A stretch of 39,038 bases of DNA from Saccharothrix luteola (lineage in GTDB: Bacteria; Actinomycetota; Actinomycetes; Mycobacteriales; Pseudonocardiaceae). Position 1 is the first letter of the stretch. The number at the start of each line of letters is the position of its first letter. The translations under genes were made by a program, and so were the position numbers. The stretch lies in assembly GCF_020859565.1 (NCBI RefSeq), contig NZ_JAJHUO010000058.1:1-39038 (forward strand). The letters run 5' to 3'. Under the pieces are notes generated by a model. That model did not search any database, was not told the DNA's origin, and worked only from the letters and a program-made list of their open reading frames with translations. Positions 23,228 to 32,749 of this stretch are shown here, piece after piece.

Positions 23228-26200
23228 CGAACGGGAACAGCACGGTCTGCCGGATCGACGTGCCGGTCAGCATCATCAGCACCCGGTCCACGCCCATCCC
23301 GAGCCCGCCGGTGGGCGGCATCCCGTGCTCCAGGGCGTCGAGGAAGTCCTCGTCCAGCTCCATCGCCTCGACGTCGCCGCTGGCCGCCCGCAACGACTGC
23401 GCCCGCAACCTGCGGCGCTGCTCGACCGGGTCGGTCAGCTCCGAGTAGGCCGTGCCGATCTCCGCCCCGAACGCCACCAGGTCCCAGCGCTCGGCCAGGC
23501 GGGGATCGGCGCGGTGCGGCCGGGTCAGGGGCGACACCGAGGTCGGGAAGTCGGTGTAGAAGGTGGGCTCGACGGTGTTCGGCTCCACCAGCCGGTCGTA
23601 CGCCTCCTGCACCAGCGCGCCGTGGTCGGCGTCGGCGGCCGGTTCGACGCCGTGGGCCGCCAGCAGTGAGCGCAGCTCGGGCGACGGGGTGTCCGGGGTG
23701 ACGGTCGTCGACAGGGCGGTCGAGACGGCCGCGTAGACCCCGATGACCGGCCACTCCCCCGAGATGTCCACCTCCGCGCCGTCGCGGAGGGCGATCGGGC
23801 GGCCGTGCGCGACCACGGCGGCGTGCTGCACGAGTTCGCGCACGAGGTGCAGCATCGTCGTGTAGTCGGCGTAGGACTGATAGGCCTCCAGCATGGTGAA
23901 CTCGGGGTTGTGCGAGGCGTCCGCGCCCTCGTTGCGGAAGTTGCGGTTCAGCTCGAACACCCGGTCCACGCCCGCCACGCACAGCCGCTTCAGGTACAGC
24001 TCGGGCGCGATGCGCAGGTACATGCGCAGGTCGTAGGCGTTGATGTGGGTGACGAACGGCCGGGCGTTCGCGCCGCCGTGCACGGTCTGGAGCATCGGCG
24101 TCTCGACTTCGAGGTAGTCGCGGCCGTGCAGGAAGTCGCGGATGCCGCGCACGACGTCGCTGCGCAGCCGCAGCATCCGCGCCGAGTCGGGGTTCACCGC
24201 CAGGTCCACGTGCCGCCGGCGGACCCGCGCCTCCGGGTCGGACAGGCCCTTCCGCTTGTCCGGCAACGGGTGCAGGCACTTCGCGGTCACGGTCCACTCG
24301 TCGGCCAGCACGGACAGCTCGCCGCGCCGGGAGTAGGTCACCTCGCCGCGCACGCCGACGTGGTCGCCGAGGTCGACGCCCGCCTTCCACGCCGTCAGGT
24401 CCACGCGCCCGGCGTCGAGCATCAGCTGGAGCTCGCCGGTGAAGTCGCGGACGCGGGCGAAGCACAGGCCGCCGAACTCGCGCAGCGCCACGACCCGGCC
24501 GGTCACCGAGACGGTCTCGCCGAGGAGTTCCCGCGCCTGGGCCAGGGAGTGCTCGCGCGGGTAGTTCACCGGGTACGGGTCGATGCCGGCGGCACGCAGC
24601 CGGTCCAGCTTGGCGAGCCGGACGCGGACCTGCTCGGGGCGGCGCGGCTCACGCGGCTCGACCTTGATCGCGTCGATCTCGGCGACGGCCTCGGCGAAAC
24701 CGGTGTCGACGGTCTCGTGGTGCAGCGCGCGCGAGGACCCTCGTTTGACCAACGACCTGAGGCTCGGCACGAACCCCTCGGCGACGCCGGCCGCGATGCT
24801 CACGCGGGGCAGGTGGCGGGCGCGGGCGAAGCACAGGTAGCGGGGCAGCCACTCCGGGTCGTACTTGGCGTTGGACCGGTACAGCGACTCCAGCTGGAAG
24901 AACCGGGACGCGAGGCTCAGCACCGCCCGCCACGTCCGCAGCACCGGTCCCGCGCCGATCCGCCCGCCCTCCTCGAACACCGCGCGGAACATGGCGAAGT
25001 TCAACGACACCCGCTCGACGCCGAGCCGGGCGGCGGCGGCCACCAGCTCGGCCACCATGAACTCGTTCAGGCCGTTCTCGGCGGCGCGGTCGCGGCGCAT
25101 CAGGTCCAGCGACAGCCCTCGCCTGCCCCACGGCACGAACGACAGCAGGCCGCGCAGCTCGCCGTGCGCGTCGTAGGCCTCGACCATCACGCACCGGCCG
25201 TCGGTCGGGTCGCCCAGCCTGCCCAGCGCCATGGAGAACCCGCGTTCGGTCGCCGCGCCGCGCCACCGCTCGGCCAGGTCGAGGACGGCGGCCAGCTCGT
25301 CGGCCGGTATGTCGGCGTGCCGCCGCACGCGGGCGGTGTGCCCGGCGCGCTCCACCCGGCTCACGGCCTGCCGCACGGCCCGGCGCTCCGGACCGGTCAG
25401 GGTGAACTCGCGCACGTCCAGCACGGCCTCGTCGCCGATCTCCAACGCCTTCAGGCCCGCCGCCGCGTAGACGTGCGCGCCGCGTTCGCTCGCGCCGAGC
25501 ACGCCGGGCAGCCAGCCGTACCGCCGCGCCTCGGCCAGCCACTCCTGCACCGCCTGCGGCCACGCCTCCTCGTCACCGACGGGGTCGCCGCTGGCCAGCG
25601 TGGTGCCGGCGAGGACGCGGTAGGTGAGCGCGGCGCGGCCGTTCGGCGCGAACACCGCGCTCTTGTCGCGGCGGGTGGCGAAGTAGCCGAGCGAGTCCGG
25701 CTCGCCGTGCGCGGCCAGCAGCCGGCGCACGGCCAGCTCCTCGGCGTCGTCCAGGGACCGGCTCGACCGCACGCCGCGGAAGAACACGTACAGCGCGGCG
25801 ATCGCGACGAGCATCCCGCCGAACCCCAGCAGGACGCTCAGCCACGCCGGGCCCTCGCCGCCGCGGCGTTGCGGCAGCACCTCGCCGGTGATCTGGTTGG
25901 CCGCCCAGCCCAGCTTGTGCCACGTGCCGTGCAGGTGCCCGGGGAAGAGCTCGGCCAGGCCCCAGCCGACCAGGGACAGCACCAGGATCCCGCCGACGAG
26001 GACGACCAGCGTCCGCTGCCAGGCGCCGGCGGCCAGCTTGGCCGGGAACGCGTCCTTGACCGCCAGCAGCAGCACGATGAGCGCGACCGTGACGACGACG
26101 AAGCTGCCGAGGTCGACGGTCACCCCCCACCGGTCCGGCGGCTCGTCGGCGCCGAGGAACGGTCCCGGGTCGATCCAGTAGCGGATGATGAGCAGCAGCA

Positions 26201-26471
26201 CGACGCCCGCGTTGAGCACCTGGAACAGCAGCAACGCCCACAGCGCGGCTCTCTTGCGCCTGCGCAGCGCCGCGCCGAGCACCACCAGCACGAGGGCGAT
26301 GAAGAGGTTCGCCTCGACGGGTAGGCCCAGCAGGTACGAGACCCGGAGAATGCCCCTGGCGAGGTCGGACTCCTCGTCGATCAGGAACAGCAGGAGCGAC
26401 GCCGCCGCCGCCACCTGGACGACGGTCGCGACCACTCCCGCCGTCCGCCACTTCCACCTGGCCACCGCCAC
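23211..26471 (-). CDS. lysX: Bifunctional lysylphosphatidylglycerol synthetase / lysyl-tRNA synthetase LysX
   Basis: Encodes 1086 residues. About 1-235: several membrane helices of MprF type. About 240-575: DUF2156 lysyl-transferase domain. About 600-1086: LysRS with an OB-fold (around 650-690), class II motif 2 'FRNEGADAS' near 844 and motif 3 'GMGVDRVLMM' near 1057. The protein charges lysine onto a tRNA and transfers it to phosphatidylglycerol, reducing negative charge and protecting against cationic peptides. The GTG at 26471 is preferred because GGAG lies seven bases upstream; an upstream TTG at 26483 would swallow that site, and a second GTG lies at 26465. It diverges from a hydrolase gene with only 24 bases between starts. 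Confidence 0.93.
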   Translation of the reverse strand: MAVARWKWRTAGVVATVVQVAAAASLLLFLIDEESDLARGILRVSYLLGLPVEANLFIALVLVVLGAALRRRKRAALWALLLFQVLNAGVVLLLIIRYWIDPGPFLGADEPPDRWGVTVDLGSFVVVTVALIVLLLAVKDAFPAKLAAGAWQRTLVVLVGGILVLSLVGWGLAELFPGHLHGTWHKLGWAANQITGEVLPQRRGGEGPAWLSVLLGFGGMLVAIAALYVFFRGVRSSRSLDDAEELAVRRLLAAHGEPDSLGYFATRRDKSAVFAPNGRAALTYRVLAGTTLASGDPVGDEEAWPQAVQEWLAEARRYGWLPGVLGASERGAHVYAAAGLKALEIGDEAVLDVREFTLTGPERRAVRQAVSRVERAGHTARVRRHADIPADELAAVLDLAERWRGAATERGFSMALGRLGDPTDGRCVMVEAYDAHGELRGLLSFVPWGRRGLSLDLMRRDRAAENGLNEFMVAELVAAAARLGVERVSLNFAMFRAVFEEGGRIGAGPVLRTWRAVLSLASRFFQLESLYRSNAKYDPEWLPRYLCFARARHLPRVSIAAGVAEGFVPSLRSLVKRGSSRALHHETVDTGFAEAVAEIDAIKVEPREPRRPEQVRVRLAKLDRLRAAGIDPYPVNYPREHSLAQARELLGETVSVTGRVVALREFGGLCFARVRDFTGELQLMLDAGRVDLTAWKAGVDLGDHVGVRGEVTYSRRGELSVLADEWTVTAKCLHPLPDKRKGLSDPEARVRRRHVDLAVNPDSARMLRLRSDVVRGIRDFLHGRDYLEVETPMLQTVHGGANARPFVTHINAYDLRMYLRIAPELYLKRLCVAGVDRVFELNRNFRNEGADASHNPEFTMLEAYQSYADYTTMLHLVRELVQHAAVVAHGRPIALRDGAEVDISGEWPVIGVYAAVSTALSTTVTPDTPSPELRSLLAAHGVEPAADADHGALVQEAYDRLVEPNTVEPTFYTDFPTSVSPLTRPHRADPRLAERWDLVAFGAEIGTAYSELTDPVEQRRRLRAQSLRAASGDVEAMELDEDFLDALEHGMPPTGGLGMGVDRVLMMLTGTSIRQTVLFPFVRPVS

Positions 26472-26495
26472 GACACGCTCCAAGGGGGGATCCGG
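26472..26495. promoter_or_regulatory. 24-base gap with overlapping opposed ribosome-binding sites
   Basis: The minus-strand GGAG (26477-26480 read in reverse) serves lysX. The plus-strand AAGGGGGG (26482-26489) serves the hydrolase, six bases before its TTG. The gap is too small for two promoters, so each gene's promoter must lie inside the other's coding sequence. Confidence 0.6.
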
Positions 26496-27311
26496 TTGCC
26501 CACCATGGTCGCCTCACTCGCGGGTCGCGTGCACCTGCGGTCATCCGGGCGTGTCGACGGGCCGGTGGTGGTGTTGAGCGCTGCCCTGGGCGGCGCCTGG
26601 TTCGACTGGGACGCGGTGGTGGCGTTGCTGGCCGACGCCCGCGTGCTGGTGTTCGACCGGCCGGGCACGGGGTTGTCCGGGCCCGCGCTGGCGCCCGCGA
26701 CGCTGGCCCGCGAGGTGGCCGTGCTGGACGCGGTGCTGGCCGGTGAGCCGTCGGCGGTGCTGGTGGGGCACTCGATGGCCGCGCTGCACGTGGAGGCGTG
26801 GGCGCGGCTGCGGCCGGGTCGGGTGCGCGGGCTGGTCCTGGTGGACCCCGATCCGGAGGCGCCGGGCGGCGGTCGGCCGTTCGACCTGTCGGCGGTGGTG
26901 GCGCGGTGGGTGCTGCGGGCGGGTTTGGACCCGGTCGTGGCAGCTCAGGGGGTGCGGCTGCGGCGGTGGGTGATGCGCTGGTCCACGCTCGGGCGGCGTG
27001 ATCCGGCCGCGCCGGCGGCACTGGGGTCGGTGTACGGGCGGCCGTCGGTGACGCGGGCCGTGCTGGAGGAGTTGGCGTCCTACCCGGCGCAGGTGGCCGC
27101 GGTGGAGCGCCTGCGGGCGTTCCGGCCGTTGCCGCCGGTGCCGTTCACCGTGCTCACGGCGGGTCGGCGGGAGTGCGCGGCGCACGTGGCGCTGGCCGCG
27201 TCGACCCCGACCGGGCGTGCCGTGCGGGTGCCGGGCAGTCGGCACATGGTGCCGGTCGACCGGCCGGACGCGGTGGCGTTGGCGGTGCTCACGGCGTTGC
27301 GCGGCGGGTGA
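26496..27311 (+). CDS. Alpha/beta hydrolase, neighbour of lysX
   Basis: Encodes 271 residues from the TTG at 26496 (a strong Shine-Dalgarno six bases upstream); an ATG at 26505 is the alternative. Nucleophile elbow GHSMA (Ser93, a variant of GxSxG), catalytic His250 (GSRHMVPV), an acid probably at Asp/Glu in the VDPDPEAPGG region, and an oxyanion turn around 'AALGGAWFDW'. No signal peptide is visible. In some Gram-positive bacteria an aminoacyl-PG hydrolase (AhyD) is encoded next to the aminoacyl-PG synthase; a similar role with LysX is possible but AhyD is extracytoplasmic, so this is weakly supported. Confidence 0.85.
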   Translation: MPTMVASLAGRVHLRSSGRVDGPVVVLSAALGGAWFDWDAVVALLADARVLVFDRPGTGLSGPALAPATLAREVAVLDAVLAGEPSAVLVGHSMAALHVEAWARLRPGRVRGLVLVDPDPEAPGGGRPFDLSAVVARWVLRAGLDPVVAAQGVRLRRWVMRWSTLGRRDPAAPAALGSVYGRPSVTRAVLEELASYPAQVAAVERLRAFRPLPPVPFTVLTAGRRECAAHVALAASTPTGRAVRVPGSRHMVPVDRPDAVALAVLTALRGG

Positions 27312-27500
27312 GCGGGAGGGCGTGGCGGAGGGGGCACGGTACTCCCGTCCGGCGTCGTGCGCGATGTGGTGGACCGACCATGTGAAGCGTCTCGCACTCC
27401 GCGCAATTACCCCGGTGCGGGTGTCACGCTGGTCGCGTAACCGTGCAACAAGGTCCCGGGGACCAGCGACGAAGCCGGCCCCGAGGGAGGACGGTCGACG

Positions 27501-28355
27501 ATGACCTCAGCAGAGGTAACCGCGCCTTACGGCAACGGGGCGGGCAGCGCCCCCACCACGAAGAAGGTGCGCATCCACCACCTGCGGGAGCTGAAGGAAC
27601 GCGGCGAGCCGTGGCCCATGCTCACCGCCTACGACATGTACACCGCGGAGCTCTTCGACGAGGCGGGCATCCCGGTGCTGCTGGTCGGCGACTCCGCGTC
27701 CAACAACGTCTACGGCTACGACACGTCGCTGCCGGTGACCGTGGACGAGCTGATCCCGCTGGTCCGGGGCGTGACGCGGTCGGTGAAGCGGTCGCTGGTC
27801 GTGGCCGACCTGCCGTTCGGCTCCTACCAGGTGTCGGTCGAGCAGGCCGTGGCGACGGCCGTGCGGTTCATGAAGGAAGGCCGCGCGCACGCGGTGAAGC
27901 TCGAAGGCGGGAAGCACTTCGCACCGCACATCGAGGCCATCGTGCGGGCGGGCATCCCGGTCATGGCGCACATCGGGTTCACCCCGCAGAGCGAGCACCA
28001 GCTCGGCGGCTACCGGGTGCAGGGCCGCAACGACGCCTTCGACTCGGTGGTCGAGGACGCGCACGCCGTCGAGGCCGCGGGCGCGTTCGCGGTGGTGCTG
28101 GAGATGGTGACCAGCGAGGTCGCCAAGCAGATCACGCACGACCTGGCGATCCCGACCGTCGGCATCGGCGCGGGACCGGACACCGACGCGCAGGTGCTCG
28201 TCTGGCAGGACATGATGGGCCTGCGCCGCGGGCGCGCGCCGCGGTTCGTGAAGCGGTACGCCGACGTGGCGGGCGTGATGAAGTCGGCGGCGGAGCAGTT
28301 CGCGGCCGAGGTGAAGGGCCACCAGTTCCCCGGCCCCGAGCACACCTTCCACTGA
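27501..28355 (+). CDS. panB: 3-methyl-2-oxobutanoate hydroxymethyltransferase
   Basis: Encodes 284 residues of the first step of pantothenate synthesis: transfer of a hydroxymethyl group from methylenetetrahydrofolate to 2-oxoisovalerate. Typical motifs are present: 'MLTAYDMYTAELFDEAGI', 'VLLVGDSASNNVYGYDTSLPVT', 'VADLPFGSY', 'VKLEGG', 'MAHIGFTPQS', 'LEMVTSEVA' and 'TVGIGAGP'. Length is usual plus a short N-terminal tail of about 20 residues. GAGGGAGGA upstream gives a strong start at the ATG. It is alone on its strand. Its last 35 bases recur in degraded form downstream. Confidence 0.96.
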   Translation: MTSAEVTAPYGNGAGSAPTTKKVRIHHLRELKERGEPWPMLTAYDMYTAELFDEAGIPVLLVGDSASNNVYGYDTSLPVTVDELIPLVRGVTRSVKRSLVVADLPFGSYQVSVEQAVATAVRFMKEGRAHAVKLEGGKHFAPHIEAIVRAGIPVMAHIGFTPQSEHQLGGYRVQGRNDAFDSVVEDAHAVEAAGAFAVVLEMVTSEVAKQITHDLAIPTVGIGAGPDTDAQVLVWQDMMGLRRGRAPRFVKRYADVAGVMKSAAEQFAAEVKGHQFPGPEHTFH

Positions 28356-28731
<376 letters not shown>

Positions 28732-29256
28732 TCACAACCCGTGCCGGCGCACCATCGGCATGATCACCTCGGCGTTCGCCCGCCACACCGGCCGCCGCGC
28801 GGCGAGGATGGCGGCGAACAGCGTCGCGCTGCCCAGGACGGCCGTCACGACCACCGTCGTCACGTTCCCCGCCTCACCGCCGAGCGCCGCGCCGCCGAAC
28901 GCGAACAGCATGGCCGCGCCGCTGACCACCACCGTGCGCACCGGGTCCTGCCAGTGGGCGGCACCGCCCGCATCCACCTGCTCGACCAGCTCGCGAGCCC
29001 GTCGGGCGAGGGCGGGGTCGACCGGCTCCAGGTCGCGCAGGCGGTCGGCGACCTTCGCGCACTCCTCGAACTGGGCGGCGCTGGTGATCTCCGGTTGCCC
29101 GTCGCGCAGGACCGACCGGCACGCGTCCGCGACCGCGAGCAGTCGCGCGGCGAGCCGGTCGACGGCGCCGGGCTCCTGGTCGGCCTCGGGCTCCTGGTCG
29201 GCCTCGGCGACCGCTACCCACTTCTCGGCGACCGCGGCGGCGATCGGGTGCTCCAC
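28732..29256 (-). CDS. Unknown protein with C-terminal membrane hairpin
   Basis: Encodes 174 residues. The first 100 residues are hydrophilic and helical, with a duplicated EADQEP at 18-29 (from an 18-base direct repeat near 29170-29205). Two membrane helices follow at about 108-125 and 132-152, then a short basic tail. No family recognised. GGAGG five bases upstream makes the GTG at 29256 a strong start. It diverges by 33 bases from the next gene, so the three genes at 28732-31772 may form one module. Confidence 0.75.
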   Translation of the reverse strand: MEHPIAAAVAEKWVAVAEADQEPEADQEPGAVDRLAARLLAVADACRSVLRDGQPEITSAAQFEECAKVADRLRDLEPVDPALARRARELVEQVDAGGAAHWQDPVRTVVVSGAAMLFAFGGAALGGEAGNVTTVVVTAVLGSATLFAAILAARRPVWRANAEVIMPMVRRHGL

Positions 29257-29289
29257 GTCGGCCTCCGGTGTTCGGGGGAGACGATTCCG

Positions 29290-30036
29290 ATGAGCGATCC
29301 GCTCGACGCGAAGATAGCCGAGAACCGCGATGACGAGGCGCCGCCGAAAAAGACGGCACCGGAACGGACGCGGGTGTCCGGGAAACCGGGATCGCTCGGT
29401 TACGCCGCCGCGATCGCGGGGTCGTGCCTCGCGGCGAGCCTCGGCCTCGGGTTGGGAGTGATCCACGTTCCGCCGCTGTTCCGGGAGAGCCCTCCCGCCG
29501 CGGTCGCCGAGCCGCCGGGCACCGCGTCGGACCTCCCGGTGCCGGGCGGCTCGACCTCCTGGCGCACGACGACGCGCACCTCGGCCGACGAGATCCCCGT
29601 CGAGTTCGTCGGCACCAGCGGGCCCGGCGGCCTGCTGACGGTCGTGCCCTACTCGTTCACGGAGCTGACCACCCGCGTCGGTTCGTACAGCTCGCGCGAC
29701 CCGCTGGACCCCGAGGTCGAGGTGCGGTACGGCGGCGCGCCACCGGAGGGCGCCGGCGACCTGTTCGAGTCGATCACCCGCGCCGCCGCCACCACGTCGT
29801 CCACCCGGGAGGGCTACCGGCAACTGGCCCTGGTCCGGGCTCGGCACGGGTCGTTCGCGGCCGTGGAGTGGGAGTTCGAGCACCGGACGGCGCAGGGCGG
29901 CAGCCGCTGGTCCCGCGCGCACTACTGGCGCGCGGGCGGCATCGAGTACGTCGTGCTGGTGCAGGCACCGCCGCACCGCCGGGCCGAGGCCACCCGACTG
30001 CTGGACGTGATGATCGAGCACAGCCGGCCCCAGTGA
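29290..30036 (+). CDS. Single-pass membrane protein of unknown function
   Basis: Encodes 248 residues. Cytoplasmic, charged N-terminus (1-33), one membrane helix at about 36-60, a proline-rich linker, then a soluble domain of about 150 residues ('VEFVGTSGPGGLLTVVPYSFTELTT') ending in a helix 'EATRLLDVMIEHS'. Its overall shape, a membrane anchor plus an extracellular sensor-like domain, is similar to actinobacterial envelope proteins, but no family is recognised. It is followed after 14 bases by the next gene, whose ribosome-binding site overlaps its stop. Confidence 0.75.
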   Translation: MSDPLDAKIAENRDDEAPPKKTAPERTRVSGKPGSLGYAAAIAGSCLAASLGLGLGVIHVPPLFRESPPAAVAEPPGTASDLPVPGGSTSWRTTTRTSADEIPVEFVGTSGPGGLLTVVPYSFTELTTRVGSYSSRDPLDPEVEVRYGGAPPEGAGDLFESITRAAATTSSTREGYRQLALVRARHGSFAAVEWEFEHRTAQGGSRWSRAHYWRAGGIEYVVLVQAPPHRRAEATRLLDVMIEHSRPQ

Positions 30037-30050
30037 GGAGCGCACCGACG

Positions 30051-31772
30051 ATGGCCGTGGCCGATCCGGGGTCAGCGTGGCCCGCCGAGCCCCGCGACGA
30101 GAGCACGCGCCACCTGTGCGCCGCCGCCCACCTCAGCCGGGACTTCGCCGACGCGGCCCTGCGGGAACTGCTGGTGGAGCCGACCCGCGCGGCCGTGCCC
30201 GCGCGCGGCGTGGACACCCCGGCCGTGCTCACCGAGGCGCTCGCCGCCCGGTTGCGCACGAACGTGGTCGACGTGCTCGTGCTCGCGCTGCTCGGCGCGG
30301 CGCTGTACTTCGCCCTGCCGCTGGCCGTGCTGTGGATCACGACGGCGTTGGTGCTGAGCGGGCCGAAGCTCGTCCGGCTGTGGGGCGCGGCCCGCGCCCG
30401 GCGGCACACCGCGCTGCCCATCCGCCCGATCCGGCTCGCCGTGTCCACGCTCACCGTCGTGCTCTCCGTGCTGGTGGTGATCGAGGTGCTCGGCGGGGGG
30501 CGGTTGCTGGCCGCGGCCAACCTGTTCAGCCCGTTGGACTTGATCGACCTCCTCCAAGACGCGTTCGAGGCCACGCTCCAAGCCGCGCTCGACGGCGTGG
30601 CCGGCCACGTGCTGGTCGCGGTGGCGCTGCTCGTGCTGCTGGCCAACCGGGCCGTCATCGCCCACCACGCGACGCTGCGCTTCGGCCGCCGGCGTCCCGG
30701 TGGACCGCCGGCCCCCGTCGACCGGGCCCTGCTGCGCCTGGCGCCGCGGCTCGCCGAGCGCATCGACGAACGCCACCGCGACGCCGTGCGCCTCGCGCCG
30801 GGCGCGTCCGAAGAGGACGGACGGGTTCCGCTGCTGGTGCACCGGGGGTACAAGCCCTTCGTGGGCGCGGGCGAGATCCACGGGCCGTGGACGGTCGCGG
30901 TGCCGTTGGAACGCAGGCACGACGCGCCGGCCACCGACGTCGCCCTCAGCACGGCGACGCTCCTGGACGGCATCACGAGCAAGGTCGCCGACCTGCGTGC
31001 CGCGGCGCCGCTCGCGCCGAGCGCCAGGCTGGGCGCCCTCGCGGTGGACGACTACGTGATCGTCACCGCGCAGGGCCTGGTCGACCACCTGCCCGACCCG
31101 GTCTCGGCGCACTACCTGCACCGGCCGGACGAGCCGCCGTACACGCACGTGAGCAGGGCGCACGCCGACGAGGTGCGCGACAACCCGTTGGAGTGGTCGC
31201 GCTTCTACCGCCGGTTCTCGCTGGAGACGTGGGACCGCGACGTCGTGCTGTCCGTGTTCGTGCACGTGGCGATGGACGACTCCACCCTGTACCTGGAGTG
31301 GACGCCGTGCGTGCTGCGGCCGATCCACGCCGGGCTCAAGTCCGTGGACGCAGAACCGGTGTCGGCGTGGGTGCCGGTGCGCCGTGCCCTCAAGGACCTC
31401 GTGCTGCTGCCCGCGAGCACGCTGTCGCGCGTCGTGCGGCTGGCGACCCACCCGCGGCCCGGCTCCCACGCGGGCGGCGACAAGTACGGCTCGCTGGTGA
31501 CGTTGCGCGAGATGGCGGCCGACGTCGAGCTGCACAGCTACTTCCAGCAGGCCGACGTGGACCGCTACCTGCACCTGCTGCGCACCCGCGTCACGCTGGC
31601 CGTGTCGGAGCTGCTGCGCGAGGCCGACTACCACACCGCGTCGTTCGACCAGCAGGCGCGGGAGATCGTCAACAACACCGTCAACACGGTCACCATCACC
31701 GAGGGCGGCACGCTGACCGGGCACGTGCTGCAGAGCGCGTCGCTGACCGGCGACGTGGACATCACCGGGTGA
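30051..31772 (+). CDS. Multi-pass membrane protein with beta-repeat C-terminus, unknown function
   Basis: Encodes 573 residues. A hydrophilic N-terminus (1-70) is followed by membrane helices at about 72-103 (two), 128-147 and 184-199. A large cytosolic domain covers about 215-540, with 'TWDRDVVLSVFVHVAMDDSTLYLEW' among its motifs. The last 30 residues ('NNTVNTVTITEGGTL', 'GHVLQSASLTGDV') are an alternating beta pattern that resembles short tails on actinobacterial proteins associated with predicted conflict systems; this is an impression, not a domain match. GAGGAG gives a good start. Probably one operon with the previous gene, ending 35 bases before pip. Confidence 0.75.
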   Translation: MAVADPGSAWPAEPRDESTRHLCAAAHLSRDFADAALRELLVEPTRAAVPARGVDTPAVLTEALAARLRTNVVDVLVLALLGAALYFALPLAVLWITTALVLSGPKLVRLWGAARARRHTALPIRPIRLAVSTLTVVLSVLVVIEVLGGGRLLAAANLFSPLDLIDLLQDAFEATLQAALDGVAGHVLVAVALLVLLANRAVIAHHATLRFGRRRPGGPPAPVDRALLRLAPRLAERIDERHRDAVRLAPGASEEDGRVPLLVHRGYKPFVGAGEIHGPWTVAVPLERRHDAPATDVALSTATLLDGITSKVADLRAAAPLAPSARLGALAVDDYVIVTAQGLVDHLPDPVSAHYLHRPDEPPYTHVSRAHADEVRDNPLEWSRFYRRFSLETWDRDVVLSVFVHVAMDDSTLYLEWTPCVLRPIHAGLKSVDAEPVSAWVPVRRALKDLVLLPASTLSRVVRLATHPRPGSHAGGDKYGSLVTLREMAADVELHSYFQQADVDRYLHLLRTRVTLAVSELLREADYHTASFDQQAREIVNNTVNTVTITEGGTLTGHVLQSASLTGDVDITG

Positions 31773-31807
31773 TCCACACCGCGGCGCCCTCGGGCAGAGT
31801 GGGGCCC

Positions 31808-32749
31808 ATGTACCCCGAGATCGAACCGTACGACCAGGGCCTGCTCGACGTCGGCGACGGCAACCGCGTCTACTGGGAGGTGTGCGGCAACCCCTACGGC
31901 AAGCCCGTGGTGTTCCTGCACGGCGGGCCCGGCGGCGGCTGCGCGCCCGTGCACCGACGGCTGTTCGACCCGGCCGCGTACCGGATCGTGCTGATCGACC
32001 AGCGCGGCTGCGGCCGGTCCCTGCCGCACGCGTCCGAGCACGGCACGGACCTGTCGGACAACACCACGTGGCACCTCGTGGCCGACCTGGAGAAGGTCCG
32101 CGAGCACCTCGGCGTCGACCGGTGGCAGGTGTTCGGCGGGTCGTGGGGGTCGACGCTGGCGCTGGCGTACGCGCAGACGCACCCGGACCGGGTGACCGAG
32201 CTGGTGCTGCGGGGCATCTTCACGTTGCGGCGCAAGGAACTCGACTGGTACTACGGCGGCGGCGCGGGGTTCCTGTTCCCGGAGCCGTGGGAGCAGGTCG
32301 TGTCGCGCGTGCCCGAGGGCGCCGACGTGATCGAGACCTACGGGCGGCTGCTGGACGACCCGGACCCGGCCGTGCGCGAACCGGCGGCCGTGGCGTGGAG
32401 CGTGTGGGAGGGGTCGACGGTCACGCTGCTGCCCCGGCCGGAGTTGGTGGAGACGTTCGCGCAGCCCCGCTACGCGCTGGCGTTCGCGCGGATCGAGAAC
32501 CACTACTTCCGGCACGGCGGGTGGTTGGAGGAGGGGCAGCTGCTGCGTGACGCGGGGAAGCTCGCGGGCATCCCGGGCGTGATCGTGCAGGGCCGCTACG
32601 ACCTGGCCACGCCCGCCGTGACGGCCTGGGACCTGCACCGGGCGTGGCCGGGGTCGGAGCTGGTGGTGGTGCCGGACGCCGGGCACGCGTTCGACGAGCC
32701 GGGCATCCTGCGCGCGCTGCTCGCGGCGACCGACCGGTTCCGCGGCTGA
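31808..32749 (+). CDS. pip: Proline iminopeptidase (S33 family)
   Basis: Encodes 313 residues. It removes N-terminal proline from peptides. Oxyanion loop HGGPGGG near 39-45, DQRGCGRS near 62-69, nucleophile GGSWGS (Ser112), Asp265 (GRYDLATP) and His293 (DAGHAF) complete the triad, and the length is typical. No signal, so cytosolic. The stop overlaps the start of the next gene (TGATG), coupling it to the trypsin-nSTAND protein. In this genome it might process peptides released by that protease, but this is inference; it could also be a housekeeping gene beside an unrelated one. Confidence 0.93.
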   Translation: MYPEIEPYDQGLLDVGDGNRVYWEVCGNPYGKPVVFLHGGPGGGCAPVHRRLFDPAAYRIVLIDQRGCGRSLPHASEHGTDLSDNTTWHLVADLEKVREHLGVDRWQVFGGSWGSTLALAYAQTHPDRVTELVLRGIFTLRRKELDWYYGGGAGFLFPEPWEQVVSRVPEGADVIETYGRLLDDPDPAVREPAAVAWSVWEGSTVTLLPRPELVETFAQPRYALAFARIENHYFRHGGWLEEGQLLRDAGKLAGIPGVIVQGRYDLATPAVTAWDLHRAWPGSELVVVPDAGHAFDEPGILRALLAATDRFRG

